Assembly: GCA_900769095.1 (NCBI GenBank)
Contig: CAAGFH010000122.1
Location: 1 to 9,314 of the forward strand
Reading direction: 5' to 3'
DNA from: Methanobacteriaceae archaeon
GTDB lineage: Archaea; Methanobacteriota; Methanobacteria; Methanobacteriales; Methanobacteriaceae
Length of the DNA: 9,314 nt
The notes below the pieces were generated by a model. It ran no database searches. It saw nothing but the letters and a program-made list of their open reading frames with translations, and was not told the DNA's origin. A program made the translations under genes and the position numbers. Shown here one piece after another: positions 1 to 6,707 of this stretch. Within the stretch, counting starts at the first letter, position 1. Every line of letters begins with the position of its first letter.

Positions 1-9
1 AAAACCAAC

Positions 10-90
10 TCAGTCAAATATTGGTGCTTGAATGCCCAATTCATCGCAATACTTTTTAATCTCAGCATCAACATTTTTCATTTCTTCGTT
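10..90 (-). pseudogene. 3' remnant resembling the C-terminus of a type I methyltransferase subunit (HsdM)
   Basis: Read on the minus strand, this stretch encodes about 27 residues ending in KKYCDELGIQAPIFD followed by TGA (10-12). The pattern of acidic and lysine residues, then a Y-C-x-E-L-G-I motif a few residues before the stop, resembles the tail of HsdM N6-adenine methylases; this is recognition from memory and only moderately sure. The frame cannot continue upstream: beyond position 90 it enters the T-rich hsdS repeat and meets a stop at 103-105. It is therefore a fragment cut off at the repeat boundary, head-to-head with hsdS. It may mark an inversion or deletion breakpoint. Alternatively it is the tail of another gene, or a chance reading frame. 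Confidence 0.4.
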
Positions 91-156
91 TATTTTTTTG
101 TATTATTTTTGTTTAAATTCGATCTGCTACGATTTAGTGGATTTAATGATGAATGG
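89..156 (+). repeat. Direct repeat copy 1 at the 5' end of hsdS (candidate recombination site)
   Basis: This segment matches 1426-1493 with 2 mismatches in 68 bp (positions 138 and 145), and 89-137 is identical. The identity covers T-rich DNA upstream of any plausible start as well as the conserved FKFDLLRFSGF coding segment. At its end lies an imperfect palindrome: TAAATTCG (114-121) and CGATTTA (130-136), which pair with one bulged base around an 8-bp spacer. Two short inverted arms around a 6-8 bp spacer is the usual layout of a tyrosine recombinase crossover site, and such a recombinase is encoded at 2269-3264. Its use as a site is inferred. Confidence 0.75.
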
Positions 157-1353
157 GAGTCTTATAAATTGGGTGATATTTTAACATTTTATTCAACAAA
201 TTCATTTTCAAGAGAAAAATTGAACTATAAATCAGGTAGTGTTAAAAATATCCATTATGGTGATATTCATACTAAATATCCAACTATTGTTTCATTGCAG
301 GATAATTCTGAGGTTCCATTCATTAATGATGACGTGGATTTATCTAAGTTTAAGGAAGATCAATACTTGTGTGATGGTGATTTGATTATTGCTGATGCTT
401 CAGAAGATTATAATGATATTGGAAAAGCTATTGAAGTTAAAGATATTGGTGATGAAAAAGTTTTAGCTGGATTACATACAATTTTGGCTCGTGATGAAAA
501 AAATATCACTGTTAATGGATTTAAAGCAGAGTTGTTTTCAACTAATAATCTTAAAACAAAAATTAAAATAATTGCTAATGGAATATCCGTATTAGGAATC
601 AGCAAGAATAATCTCTCAAAATTAGAAGTTAAAATTCCTTCTAAAAATGAACAAAACAAAATTGTTAATTTTATAGAGGTTATGGATAGAAAAATTGTGT
701 TATTAGAAAAAAAGCACAAATATTATCAAGATTTCAAGATGTATTTAATGCAACAAATATTCGCCCAAAAATTAAGATTTGATTTTAATGACGACTGGCA
801 AGACCATACTTTTAAAGAATTATTAATCGAAGTAAATGAGAAAACTACTGTAAATAATCAGCATGAAATATTATCCTCAACAAAAGAGGGAATATTCACA
901 CAAAAAGAATATTTTGCTAATAGAAATGTTGCAAGTAAGGACAATACCGGATATAAAATTTTAAGAAAAAATCAAATTGTTTTGAGCCCTCAAAATTTAT
1001 GGATGGGAAATATCAATGTTAATACTGAATTTGAAATTGGAATTGTTTCTCCATCATATAAAATCTATGAAACAACAGATTTAATTGAAATAGACTACTT
1101 TAAACATATAATTAAACTTCCAAGATTAATATATGAATATAAATGTGCTTCAGAACAAGGAGCAAGTATTGTAAGGAGAAATCTCAACAAACAATTATTC
1201 GATGAAATAACAATAAGCATTCCTTCTCTAAAAGAACAACAGAAGATAGGAAATATGTTAACATTAATTGATAAAAAAATTACTGAAACATCAAAACAAA
1301 TTGATGAATCAAAAGAATTTAAAAAAGGTTTGCTCCAACAAATGTTTGTTTAG
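109..1353 (+). CDS. hsdS: Type I restriction-modification specificity subunit HsdS (two-domain, full length)
   Basis: HsdS gives a type I restriction-modification enzyme its DNA target, each of two target recognition domains (TRDs) reading half of a bipartite site. From the TTG at 109 the product is 414 aa, normal for the family. The order is: conserved start LLRFSGFNDEW (residues 6-16); TRD1 to about 170 with the typical DGDLIIADASEDY and AGLHT stretches; first conserved helical spacer about 172-225 ending LMQQIFAQKLRF; TRD2 about 226-368; second spacer from ISIPSLKEQQKI to the C-terminus GLLQQMFV. The frame is open back to 28, but those 27 residues do not look like HsdS and overlap the HsdM-like remnant. 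No ribosome site precedes the TTG, so this may be a silent copy expressed only after recombination places it behind a promoter. Confidence 0.88.
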   Translation: MFKFDLLRFSGFNDEWESYKLGDILTFYSTNSFSREKLNYKSGSVKNIHYGDIHTKYPTIVSLQDNSEVPFINDDVDLSKFKEDQYLCDGDLIIADASEDYNDIGKAIEVKDIGDEKVLAGLHTILARDEKNITVNGFKAELFSTNNLKTKIKIIANGISVLGISKNNLSKLEVKIPSKNEQNKIVNFIEVMDRKIVLLEKKHKYYQDFKMYLMQQIFAQKLRFDFNDDWQDHTFKELLIEVNEKTTVNNQHEILSSTKEGIFTQKEYFANRNVASKDNTGYKILRKNQIVLSPQNLWMGNINVNTEFEIGIVSPSYKIYETTDLIEIDYFKHIIKLPRLIYEYKCASEQGASIVRRNLNKQLFDEITISIPSLKEQQKIGNMLTLIDKKITETSKQIDESKEFKKGLLQQMFV

Positions 1354-1361
1354 AATGTTTC

Positions 1362-1379
1362 TTGTATTATTTTTGTTTA
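1362..1379 (+). repeat. Third copy of an 18-bp element shared with the hsdS repeats
   Basis: TTGTATTATTTTTGTTTA occurs here, 9 nt after the stop of the first hsdS, and also at 98-115 and 1435-1452 inside the long direct repeats. The first hsdS thus has this element at both ends. It is low in complexity and T-rich, so some chance similarity is possible, but 18 identical bases three times in 1.4 kb looks like a remnant of an earlier repeat boundary. The 92-nt gap between the hsdS genes (1354-1445) otherwise holds only T-rich DNA. Confidence 0.5.
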
Positions 1380-1425
1380 TTGGTTTATTATTTTTATGTT
1401 GTAATTCAATAATTTTCTTTTAATT

Positions 1426-1493
1426 TTTATTTTTTTGTATTATTTTTGTTTAAATTCGATCTGCTACGATTTAGCGGATTTGATGATGAATGG
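1426..1493 (+). repeat. Direct repeat copy 2 at the 5' end of the partial hsdS
   Basis: This is the partner of 89-156, exactly 1337 bp downstream in the same orientation; 1426-1474 is identical to 89-137. It carries the same imperfect palindrome (1451-1458 and 1467-1473). Because the copies are direct, recombination between them would excise a 1337-bp circle carrying the whole first hsdS and leave the second hsdS behind the HsdM-like remnant. Inversion would need a third copy in opposite orientation, and none is present in the window. Confidence 0.75.
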
Positions 1494-2054
1494 AAAAAAT
1501 GTAAATTAAAAGAAATTTCCAACATTCAAGATGGAACACATGCTACTCCGAATTATACTGATGAAGGCATTCCCTTTTATAGTGTTGAAACTATTACAAG
1601 TGATGCGCCACCTAAATTCATATCAAATGAAGAACACCAAAAATTAATTAAAAGATGTGAGCCGAAATTTGGTGATATTTTATTAACTAGGATTGGTACA
1701 CTAGCTAAATCAAAAATTGTCGATTGGCATGAAGAATTTTCTATTTATGTTAGTTTAGCATTATTGAGCGAAATAAAAATTAACAATAAATTTTTGAATC
1801 AATACATTCAGACAGAAATATATCAAAAAGAATTCTTAAAAAGATCATTACTTCTTGCCATTCCACAAAAAATCAATTTAAAAGATTTAAATGAAACAAT
1901 CATAAAATATCCATCAAAAAAGGAAGAGGAAAAAATTGCAAATTTTTTAGACCTCATTGATAAGAAAATTGAATTATTAACCCATAAATATAAAAAATAT
2001 GTTTCATTTAAGAAGTATCTGATGCAACAGATTTTCACACAGAAATTAAGATAA
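1446..2054 (+). CDS. hsdS: Half-length type I specificity subunit HsdS (one TRD plus one spacer)
   Basis: This 202-aa product is the N-terminal half of an HsdS. It has the conserved start FKFDLLRFSGFDDEW, one TRD with the common DGTHATPNYTDEGIPF and FGDILLTRIG stretches (about 28-155), then the conserved spacer (about 160-202) ending MQQIFTQKLR. The stop falls directly after KLR, where the complete copy at 109-1353 continues into its second half, so the gene ends at the module boundary. Its TRD differs from both TRDs of the complete copy. The TTG start lies inside the direct repeat with no ribosome site. It may be a silent donor cassette, or a half-subunit that could act as a dimer, as known for some truncated HsdS proteins; the sequence does not decide between these. 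Confidence 0.82.
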   Translation: MFKFDLLRFSGFDDEWKKCKLKEISNIQDGTHATPNYTDEGIPFYSVETITSDAPPKFISNEEHQKLIKRCEPKFGDILLTRIGTLAKSKIVDWHEEFSIYVSLALLSEIKINNKFLNQYIQTEIYQKEFLKRSLLLAIPQKINLKDLNETIIKYPSKKEEEKIANFLDLIDKKIELLTHKYKKYVSFKKYLMQQIFTQKLR

Positions 2055-2116
2055 GTATGTTTATATTTATAAATAACTCATTTTTAACTGTTCAATTTCC
2101 ATAATCTCTAAAAATC

Positions 2117-2142
2117 AAGTTTATAATTTAAATTTTAAACTT
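2117..2142. repeat. Short inverted repeat between hsdS and the recombinase gene
   Basis: AAGTTTA (2117-2123) and TAAACTT (2136-2142) form perfect 7-bp arms around a 12-nt AT spacer. This is the only ordered structure seen in the 214-bp gap 2055-2268, which is otherwise AT-rich. It could be a weak transcription end after hsdS, a protein site, or chance in DNA of this composition. Confidence 0.25.
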
Positions 2143-2238
2143 CTAACCACTCAAATATTTCACATGATCTTTTTTATTTAGCTATTTAAATTTTTTAAGA
2201 TATTACTAAACATTATTTAGATTTTAATTTTTAGCAAA

Positions 2239-2253
2239 CTTTTATTTATTTTA
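2239..2253 (+). promoter_or_regulatory. Possible TATA box for the recombinase gene
   Basis: A T/A-rich TTTATTTATTTTA element is centred about 25 nt upstream of the ATG at 2269, and no purine-rich ribosome site lies between them. An archaeal TATA box at this distance would start transcription at or near the ATG, giving a leaderless message. The base composition makes such elements common by chance. Confidence 0.3.
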
Positions 2254-2268
2254 CAGAATATTATAATC

Positions 2269-3264
2269 ATGAAATCAAGAATAATTAATAAAATCAAGTC
2301 AAAGATGAAGTTATATTTGGATGAAAATCAGTTGGTAATTTTAGATGAAACCTTAAGAAATGTTCTTAAGGATTTTGATCTTGTTGAGGCTAAATGCGAG
2401 TTTGATGTTAAGCAATCTCAAGAAAATTCCATTTTACTTATGAATTTTTTAGCATCAAAGCATGTTGAAGGCTGTTCTGAGAGAACAATTATGTATTATC
2501 ACTCAACTATTGATAAAATGCTAAATGTAGTTAATAAGAAGATTGAATTTATTTCTACTGATGATTTAAGAAAGTATCTTGCAGATTATAAAGATAACAA
2601 TAATGCTTCTAAAACTACTATTGATAATATTAGACGTGTTTTGTCCAGTTTTTTTAGCTGGCTTGAAGATGAAGATTATATTTTAAAAAATCCTGTTCGC
2701 AGAATTCGCAAAATCAAAACCAAAAAAGTGGTTAAAGAAGTAATTAGTGATGAAAATTTTGAAATTTTAAGAGATTCATGTTCTAATGTACGGGATTTGG
2801 CTATGATTGAACTTTTAGCATCAACAGGTATACGTGTAGGTGAACTTGTTAATCTAAATATTGATGATGTTTTATTTAATGAAAGAGAATGTGTTGTATT
2901 AGGTAAAGGTGATTCGGAGCGTATTGTTTACTTTGATGCAAAAACAAAAATTCACCTACTAAAATATCTTGAAAATAGAACTGACAATAATCCTGCACTT
3001 TTTGTATCTTTTAAAAAACCATACAAACGATTGGGAATTAATGGAGTTGAGCGTAGAATTCGAGAATTAGGTAATGGTGCTAATATTAAAAAAGTACATC
3101 CTCACAAGTTTAGAAGAACAATGGCAACAAATGCAATTGATAAGGGAATGCCAATTGAACAGGTCCAAAAGCTTCTAGGTCATGTACAGATTGATACTAC
3201 AATGCAGTATGCTATGGTAAATCAAAGCAATGTAAAAATATCTCATAGAAAATATATTGGTTAA
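2269..3264 (+). CDS. Tyrosine recombinase (XerC/D-like integrase)
   Basis: This 331-aa protein is a site-specific recombinase that cuts DNA with a tyrosine and exchanges strands through a Holliday junction. The N-terminal part (about 45-150) is an alpha-helical core-binding domain with FLASKHVEGCSERTI and FFSWLEDEDYILKNP. The catalytic domain follows, with the full residue set: R189 in STGIRVGEL, K213 in VLGKGDSE, H279 and R282 in HPHKFRR, H305 in LLGHVQ and nucleophile Y314 in MQYAM. Nothing suggests inactivation. It could act as a housekeeping Xer protein, but its place directly behind two hsdS genes with repeated 5' ends matches known specificity-switching loci where a linked tyrosine recombinase shuffles hsdS. 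ATG 2269 is chosen; ATG 2305 (residue 13) is an alternative. Confidence 0.9.
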   Translation: MKSRIINKIKSKMKLYLDENQLVILDETLRNVLKDFDLVEAKCEFDVKQSQENSILLMNFLASKHVEGCSERTIMYYHSTIDKMLNVVNKKIEFISTDDLRKYLADYKDNNNASKTTIDNIRRVLSSFFSWLEDEDYILKNPVRRIRKIKTKKVVKEVISDENFEILRDSCSNVRDLAMIELLASTGIRVGELVNLNIDDVLFNERECVVLGKGDSERIVYFDAKTKIHLLKYLENRTDNNPALFVSFKKPYKRLGINGVERRIRELGNGANIKKVHPHKFRRTMATNAIDKGMPIEQVQKLLGHVQIDTTMQYAMVNQSNVKISHRKYIG

Positions 3265-3280
3265 ATTGAACAATTTTACT

Positions 3281-3297
3281 AAAATAAACTTTATTTT
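3281..3297 (+). terminator. Weak AT-only hairpin after the recombinase gene
   Basis: AAAATAA and TTATTTT (3281-3287, 3291-3297) can pair around a 3-nt loop 17 nt after the recombinase stop, followed by GTTT. An all-A/T stem of 7 bp is weak, and the call rests mainly on position between two separate transcription units. Confidence 0.25.
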
Positions 3298-3340
3298 GTT
3301 TAAAAATTCAATTATATTAATTTTATTAATGGTGAACATC

Positions 3341-3370
3341 TTATATATAGTAACTAACTAAAATGGAGGT
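3341..3370 (+). promoter_or_regulatory. TATA box and strong ribosome binding site of the adhesin/peptidase gene
   Basis: TTATATATA at 3341-3349 is a good archaeal TATA box. GGAGGT at 3365-3370, the full complement of the 16S tail, lies 4 nt before the ATG at 3375. The site decides the start: the in-frame ATG at 3363 overlaps the ribosome site and would only add four residues. With the usual 25-nt TATA spacing the leader would be very short, so the more distant AT element near 3311-3325 may be the one used. Confidence 0.6.
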
Positions 3371-3982
3371 AAAAATGAAACCTAAATCAAGTATAATTTT
3401 AATTTTAATTATATTTAGTGCTTTATTCATGATTTCTGGCGTTTCAGCTAGTGATAATGAAACATATCATTCATTTAGTGAATTAAATCAAAGCATTGCT
3501 GATAGTGGTAATGATTTGGATTTGCAATATGACTATAAATTTGACGGTACAGTTATTAACATTGATAAAACTCAGAATTTTACAATTAATGGTAATAACC
3601 ATGTAATTGAAGGTATTAATAAACCTGATATTTTTAATTTTAATTCTACTGGTGTTGTCATTGTTAATGATTTGACTTTTAAAAATTGTGTAAATACAAG
3701 AATTAATGTAAGTTCATCTGTTGTATTTAATAATGTGAAATTTATTAACTGTTCTGGAAATAATGAAGACATGGAGTTAGAATCTTTGGAAGCAAACCGT
3801 TTCATCTTAACTTTTGCAAATACTACATTTAACAATTGTATTTTCGAAAATTGTTCTGATACAACAATAGCTTTTCATGCTCCTGCTGTTTTTAATAACA
3901 TAGATTTTATCAACTGTTCTTCTCATTATGAGGATGGTGAGTATAATATTCTTGGTCTTAATCATTTTATTTCTATTAAATC

Positions 3983-3986
3983 AAAA
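3983..3986 (+). other. Frameshift 1: extra base in an A4 run of the adhesin gene
   Basis: In the starting frame the protein reads ...NHFISIKSKCNI and stops at TGA. Removing one A from the AAAA run gives ...NHFISIKSNVTFDKCRF, which continues the beta-helix repeat and lines up with the earlier unit ANRFILTFANTTFNNCIF. The new frame then stays open for about 500 nt with the same repeat pattern. The exact base cannot be fixed beyond this run. Confidence 0.75.
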
Positions 3987-4493
3987 TGTAACATTTGATA
4001 AATGTAGATTCTTTATGGCTAAAGGGGATTATATTCCAATATTAGTTGATGAAAAATATAATTTAGTTATTAAAAACTCTTTATTTGAAAATGGTAGTTT
4101 TACAAGCGGATGTATTTATGCTAATAGAGCTGGTTTAATAATTGAAAATTCAATTTTTAATAATTTCAATTCCACAATGGCTACTGCAATTAATTATAAA
4201 GGTTGGAATTTTACTCTTAGAAATTCAAAATTTGTTAATTTAAGTTCAGATGGGTCTGGAGGAGCAATTTTAATAAAATATTTCCCAAATCTTATTTCAA
4301 ATGATACTAAAATTCTTCCAAATGATCCGTTTTTAATTGAAAACTGTGTATTTATAAACACCTCTGCTATTGGTGATGGTGGTGCAATTCATTTAGATAT
4401 GGATTCTGGATCTAGAAACAAGATACAAACATTAAATTTGATTAATTGTACATTCACTGATTGTAAATCAAATTTCGGTGGTGCAGTATCTGA

Positions 4494-4497
4494 TTAG
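4494..4497 (+). other. Frameshift 2: missing base restoring the original frame
   Basis: The shifted frame ends in GGAVSD-TAG (4495-4497). Adding one base here (for example GATTTAGGT for GATTAGGT) gives GGAVSDLGGFVNITNSKFSNN, with the normal spacing of beta-helix turns, and returns to the frame of the start codon for the rest of the gene. The apparent start at TTG 4605 lies inside a beta-helix turn and is not a separate gene. Confidence 0.75.
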
Positions 4498-6557
4498 GTG
4501 GTTTTGTAAATATCACTAATTCAAAATTCTCAAACAATCATGCTGGCTTTAAAGGTGGAGCAATTTACACTTCATGGGCAACTGTAAACATTACTGATTG
4601 TGTATTGACAAATAACTCTACTAGAAAAACTGCTGGTGCGATTTATTTCGATAAAAAGAAATTAACAATTGTAAATTCAAATTTAACAGATAATAAAGTC
4701 AATGAAACATCTGAAACATATGCTAACTGTATCTTTATTTATGATGGAAGTGTTCACTTTGTAAATTCCACTTTTGATAATGGTGGTGTTGGTGTTTACG
4801 CTGACTTTGCAGGTGACTCAAAATTCGAAAATGTCACTAAAAATGAAGATATTTTCTTAATGAACAATAAAAACTATATGATTTCAGTTGAAAATAAAGG
4901 AATTAAACTCAATTTGGTAAACAACACTATTATTGTAGATAAGTTACCATCAAAATTTAATCTTGCTGATTGGGGTTGGATAAGTCCATTTAAATATCAG
5001 GGAGATAATTTTGACTGCTGGTCATTTGCAACTATAGCATCAATTGAATCTGCACTTCTTAAATCAACTGGAACATTATATAATTTATCTTCAGATTACG
5101 TTCAAAAACTCCAATTGAAATATGCTCAAAATGGAGATTTAAGAGTTAGTTTAACCGGATTTTCATATAGTGGTCTTGGTTATGCATTAAGCTGGTATGG
5201 GGTACTTCCACAGGATGCTCCATATGATGATAGGGGAATGATTAGTGATACTGATTTAAATGATCCAAGAATTCATGTTCAGGATGCAATGATTATCTTT
5301 GGTGGAAGAAATGACACTCAAGTATTAATTAAAGAGGCAATAATGAAATATGGTGCTGTAACTGTTCAAAAAATTGAAGGTGTTCCTGTTGAAATTAATA
5401 CAACCGGTGAAGATATTGCTTATGCAAGTCACCAATGTCACTTTATTTCATTAATTGGATGGGATGATGATGAATGTGTCTGGTTGACTAAAGATTCAGC
5501 TAGTATGGGTATTGGAAGAATATCTTATGATAATAAGAATCTTGTAGGTACTGATTATTATGCTATAATTCCTCAAAGAGCAGCTATTGCATATATTTTT
5601 GAAAATAATATTGATTATCATGTAAATTATCAGACTGATTTAACTGGTCTTACTGGTTTTGATGGTAATTATACTTATTATTCAAATGAATTTACATCAA
5701 AATACACTGAATTGATTGGTGCTGTTGGAACTTACTTTAATGATTCCGGAATCAATTACTCATTTGACATTTATGTAAATGGAGTTAAAGTCCATTCTCA
5801 AAGTGGTGTTAGTGAGTTTGCAGGATTTAGAACCATTGTTTTAAACAAATACGTTCATGTTAATGAGGGTGATGTATTTAAAGTTGTATTTAAAAACAAT
5901 GCTCTTCCTTATCAGGCATATTCAAGACAACACTACGTACCTGGAATGAGTATGATTAGTGAAAATGGTGCTGACTGGAGAGATATTACCTTAGAAAATA
6001 AAACAGTTTGTCTTAAAGTGTATACTTTAGCAGATGATTCTAAAATCATAACTAAAGATATTTCTGTTGATTATATTGGTGGATCTTACTTTACTGCTCA
6101 AGTTTTAAGTGCAGACGGTCATGCAGTTGTTGGCGAGACTGTTAAATTTACAATAGCTGGAAAAACATATACCATTAAAACAGATGCAAACGGAATAGCT
6201 AAATTAAAAATTAATCTTATTCCAAATAAATACTCAATTGTCACGGAATTTAACGCTAAAAAGGTGAAAAATACAGTTACTGTAAAACAGGTGCTTAAAG
6301 TTTATTCTTTAACTGTTAAGAAAACTGCAAAATCATTTACCTTAAAAGCTAGTCTTAAAATCAACGGTAAAATGGTAAAAGGTAAAGTAATAACCTTTAA
6401 ATTTATGGGAAAAACTTACAAAGTTAAAACTGACTCTAAGGGTATTGCTAAGAAAACATTAGGCAAAACTATTATTAAAAAGCTTAAAATAGGAAAAACA
6501 TACACAGTAAAAGCACTATACTGCAAAACTTCTGTTAAAACAACTTTGAAAGTTAGA

Positions 6558-6590
6558 TAGATGATTTAATAATCATCTACTTTTTTTTAT
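6558..6590 (+). terminator. Hairpin plus T-tract terminator of the adhesin/peptidase gene
   Basis: TAGATGATT (6558-6566) and AATCATCTA (6571-6579) form a perfect 9-bp stem with a 4-nt TAAT loop. It is followed after one base by eight T residues and further T-rich DNA. The stem begins with the stop codon itself. Confidence 0.75.
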
Positions 6591-6632
6591 TTTTTTATCT
6601 ATAATTATAAAATTCATCAAATTTTTAACCAG

Positions 6633-6648
6633 TTAGTATATATACTAA
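6633..6648. promoter_or_regulatory. 16-bp perfect palindrome containing the TATA box of the acyltransferase operon
   Basis: TTAGTATATATACTAA is an exact palindrome containing TATATATA, centred about 67 nt before the ATG at 6708. As a TATA box it would put the transcription start near 6665 and give a leader of about 40 nt with GGTTTGAT (6698-6705) as the ribosome site. The TTAG/CTAA arms around the TATA core could be an operator where a dimeric regulator blocks TBP. That role is inference; TATA-rich palindromes also arise by chance in such DNA. Confidence 0.45.
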
Positions 6649-6707
6649 TTAAAAACATATCTTAAATCATTAATAGATTTATTTTATTTAAATGAAGGTT
6701 TGATAAT

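Larger units (their letters stand above)
3375..6560 (+). pseudogene. Secreted adhesin-like beta-helix protein with C1 (papain-like) peptidase and Ig-like repeats, disrupted by two frameshifts
   Basis: Joined across two single-base shifts, this gene encodes about 1061 aa. A signal peptide (K2/K4, hydrophobic 7-21, likely cut after GVSA at 25) sends it out of the cell. Residues 30-510 are right-handed beta-helix repeats rich in N, with recurring F-N-N-x-x-F-x-N-C units, as in methanogen adhesin-like proteins. A papain-family C1 domain follows (about 530-730): Q542, C548 in DCWSFA, H689 in CHFISLIGW. The position that is Asn in papain is D707 (KDSAS). Next come a lectin-like domain usual behind such peptidases (about 731-880) and two Ig-like repeats (about 893-1061) with G-K-T-Y-x-x-K-T-D motifs. 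Frame breaks near 3983-3986 (one extra A) and 4494-4496 (one base short) cancel out. As read, translation stops at residue 208, before the peptidase. Sequencing error, recent mutation or phase variation are all possible. Confidence 0.85.

Noticed and set aside
28..108. N-terminal extension of the first hsdS to a TTG at 28
   Set aside because: These 27 hydrophobic residues do not resemble HsdS, lie opposite the HsdM-like remnant and cross the T-rich repeat. The conserved family start begins after 109.
408..719. Minus-strand frame inside hsdS (likewise 1823-2038 and, in the adhesin gene, 3572-3835)
   Set aside because: These are antisense frames to well-supported genes, with no ribosome sites or recognisable domains.
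89..1493. Transposon or insertion sequence bounded by the direct repeats
   Set aside because: There is no transposase between the copies, no terminal inverted repeats, and the repeats are coding hsdS 5' ends.
3960..4500. Programmed ribosomal frameshifting in the adhesin gene
   Set aside because: No slippery heptamer with a downstream structure was seen, and two opposite shifts would be needed; mutation or sequence error is simpler.
4605..6560. Separate peptidase gene starting at TTG 4605
   Set aside because: There is no ribosome site or signal peptide. The frame runs in from upstream within beta-helix repeats, so this is the 3' part of the frameshifted gene at 3375.
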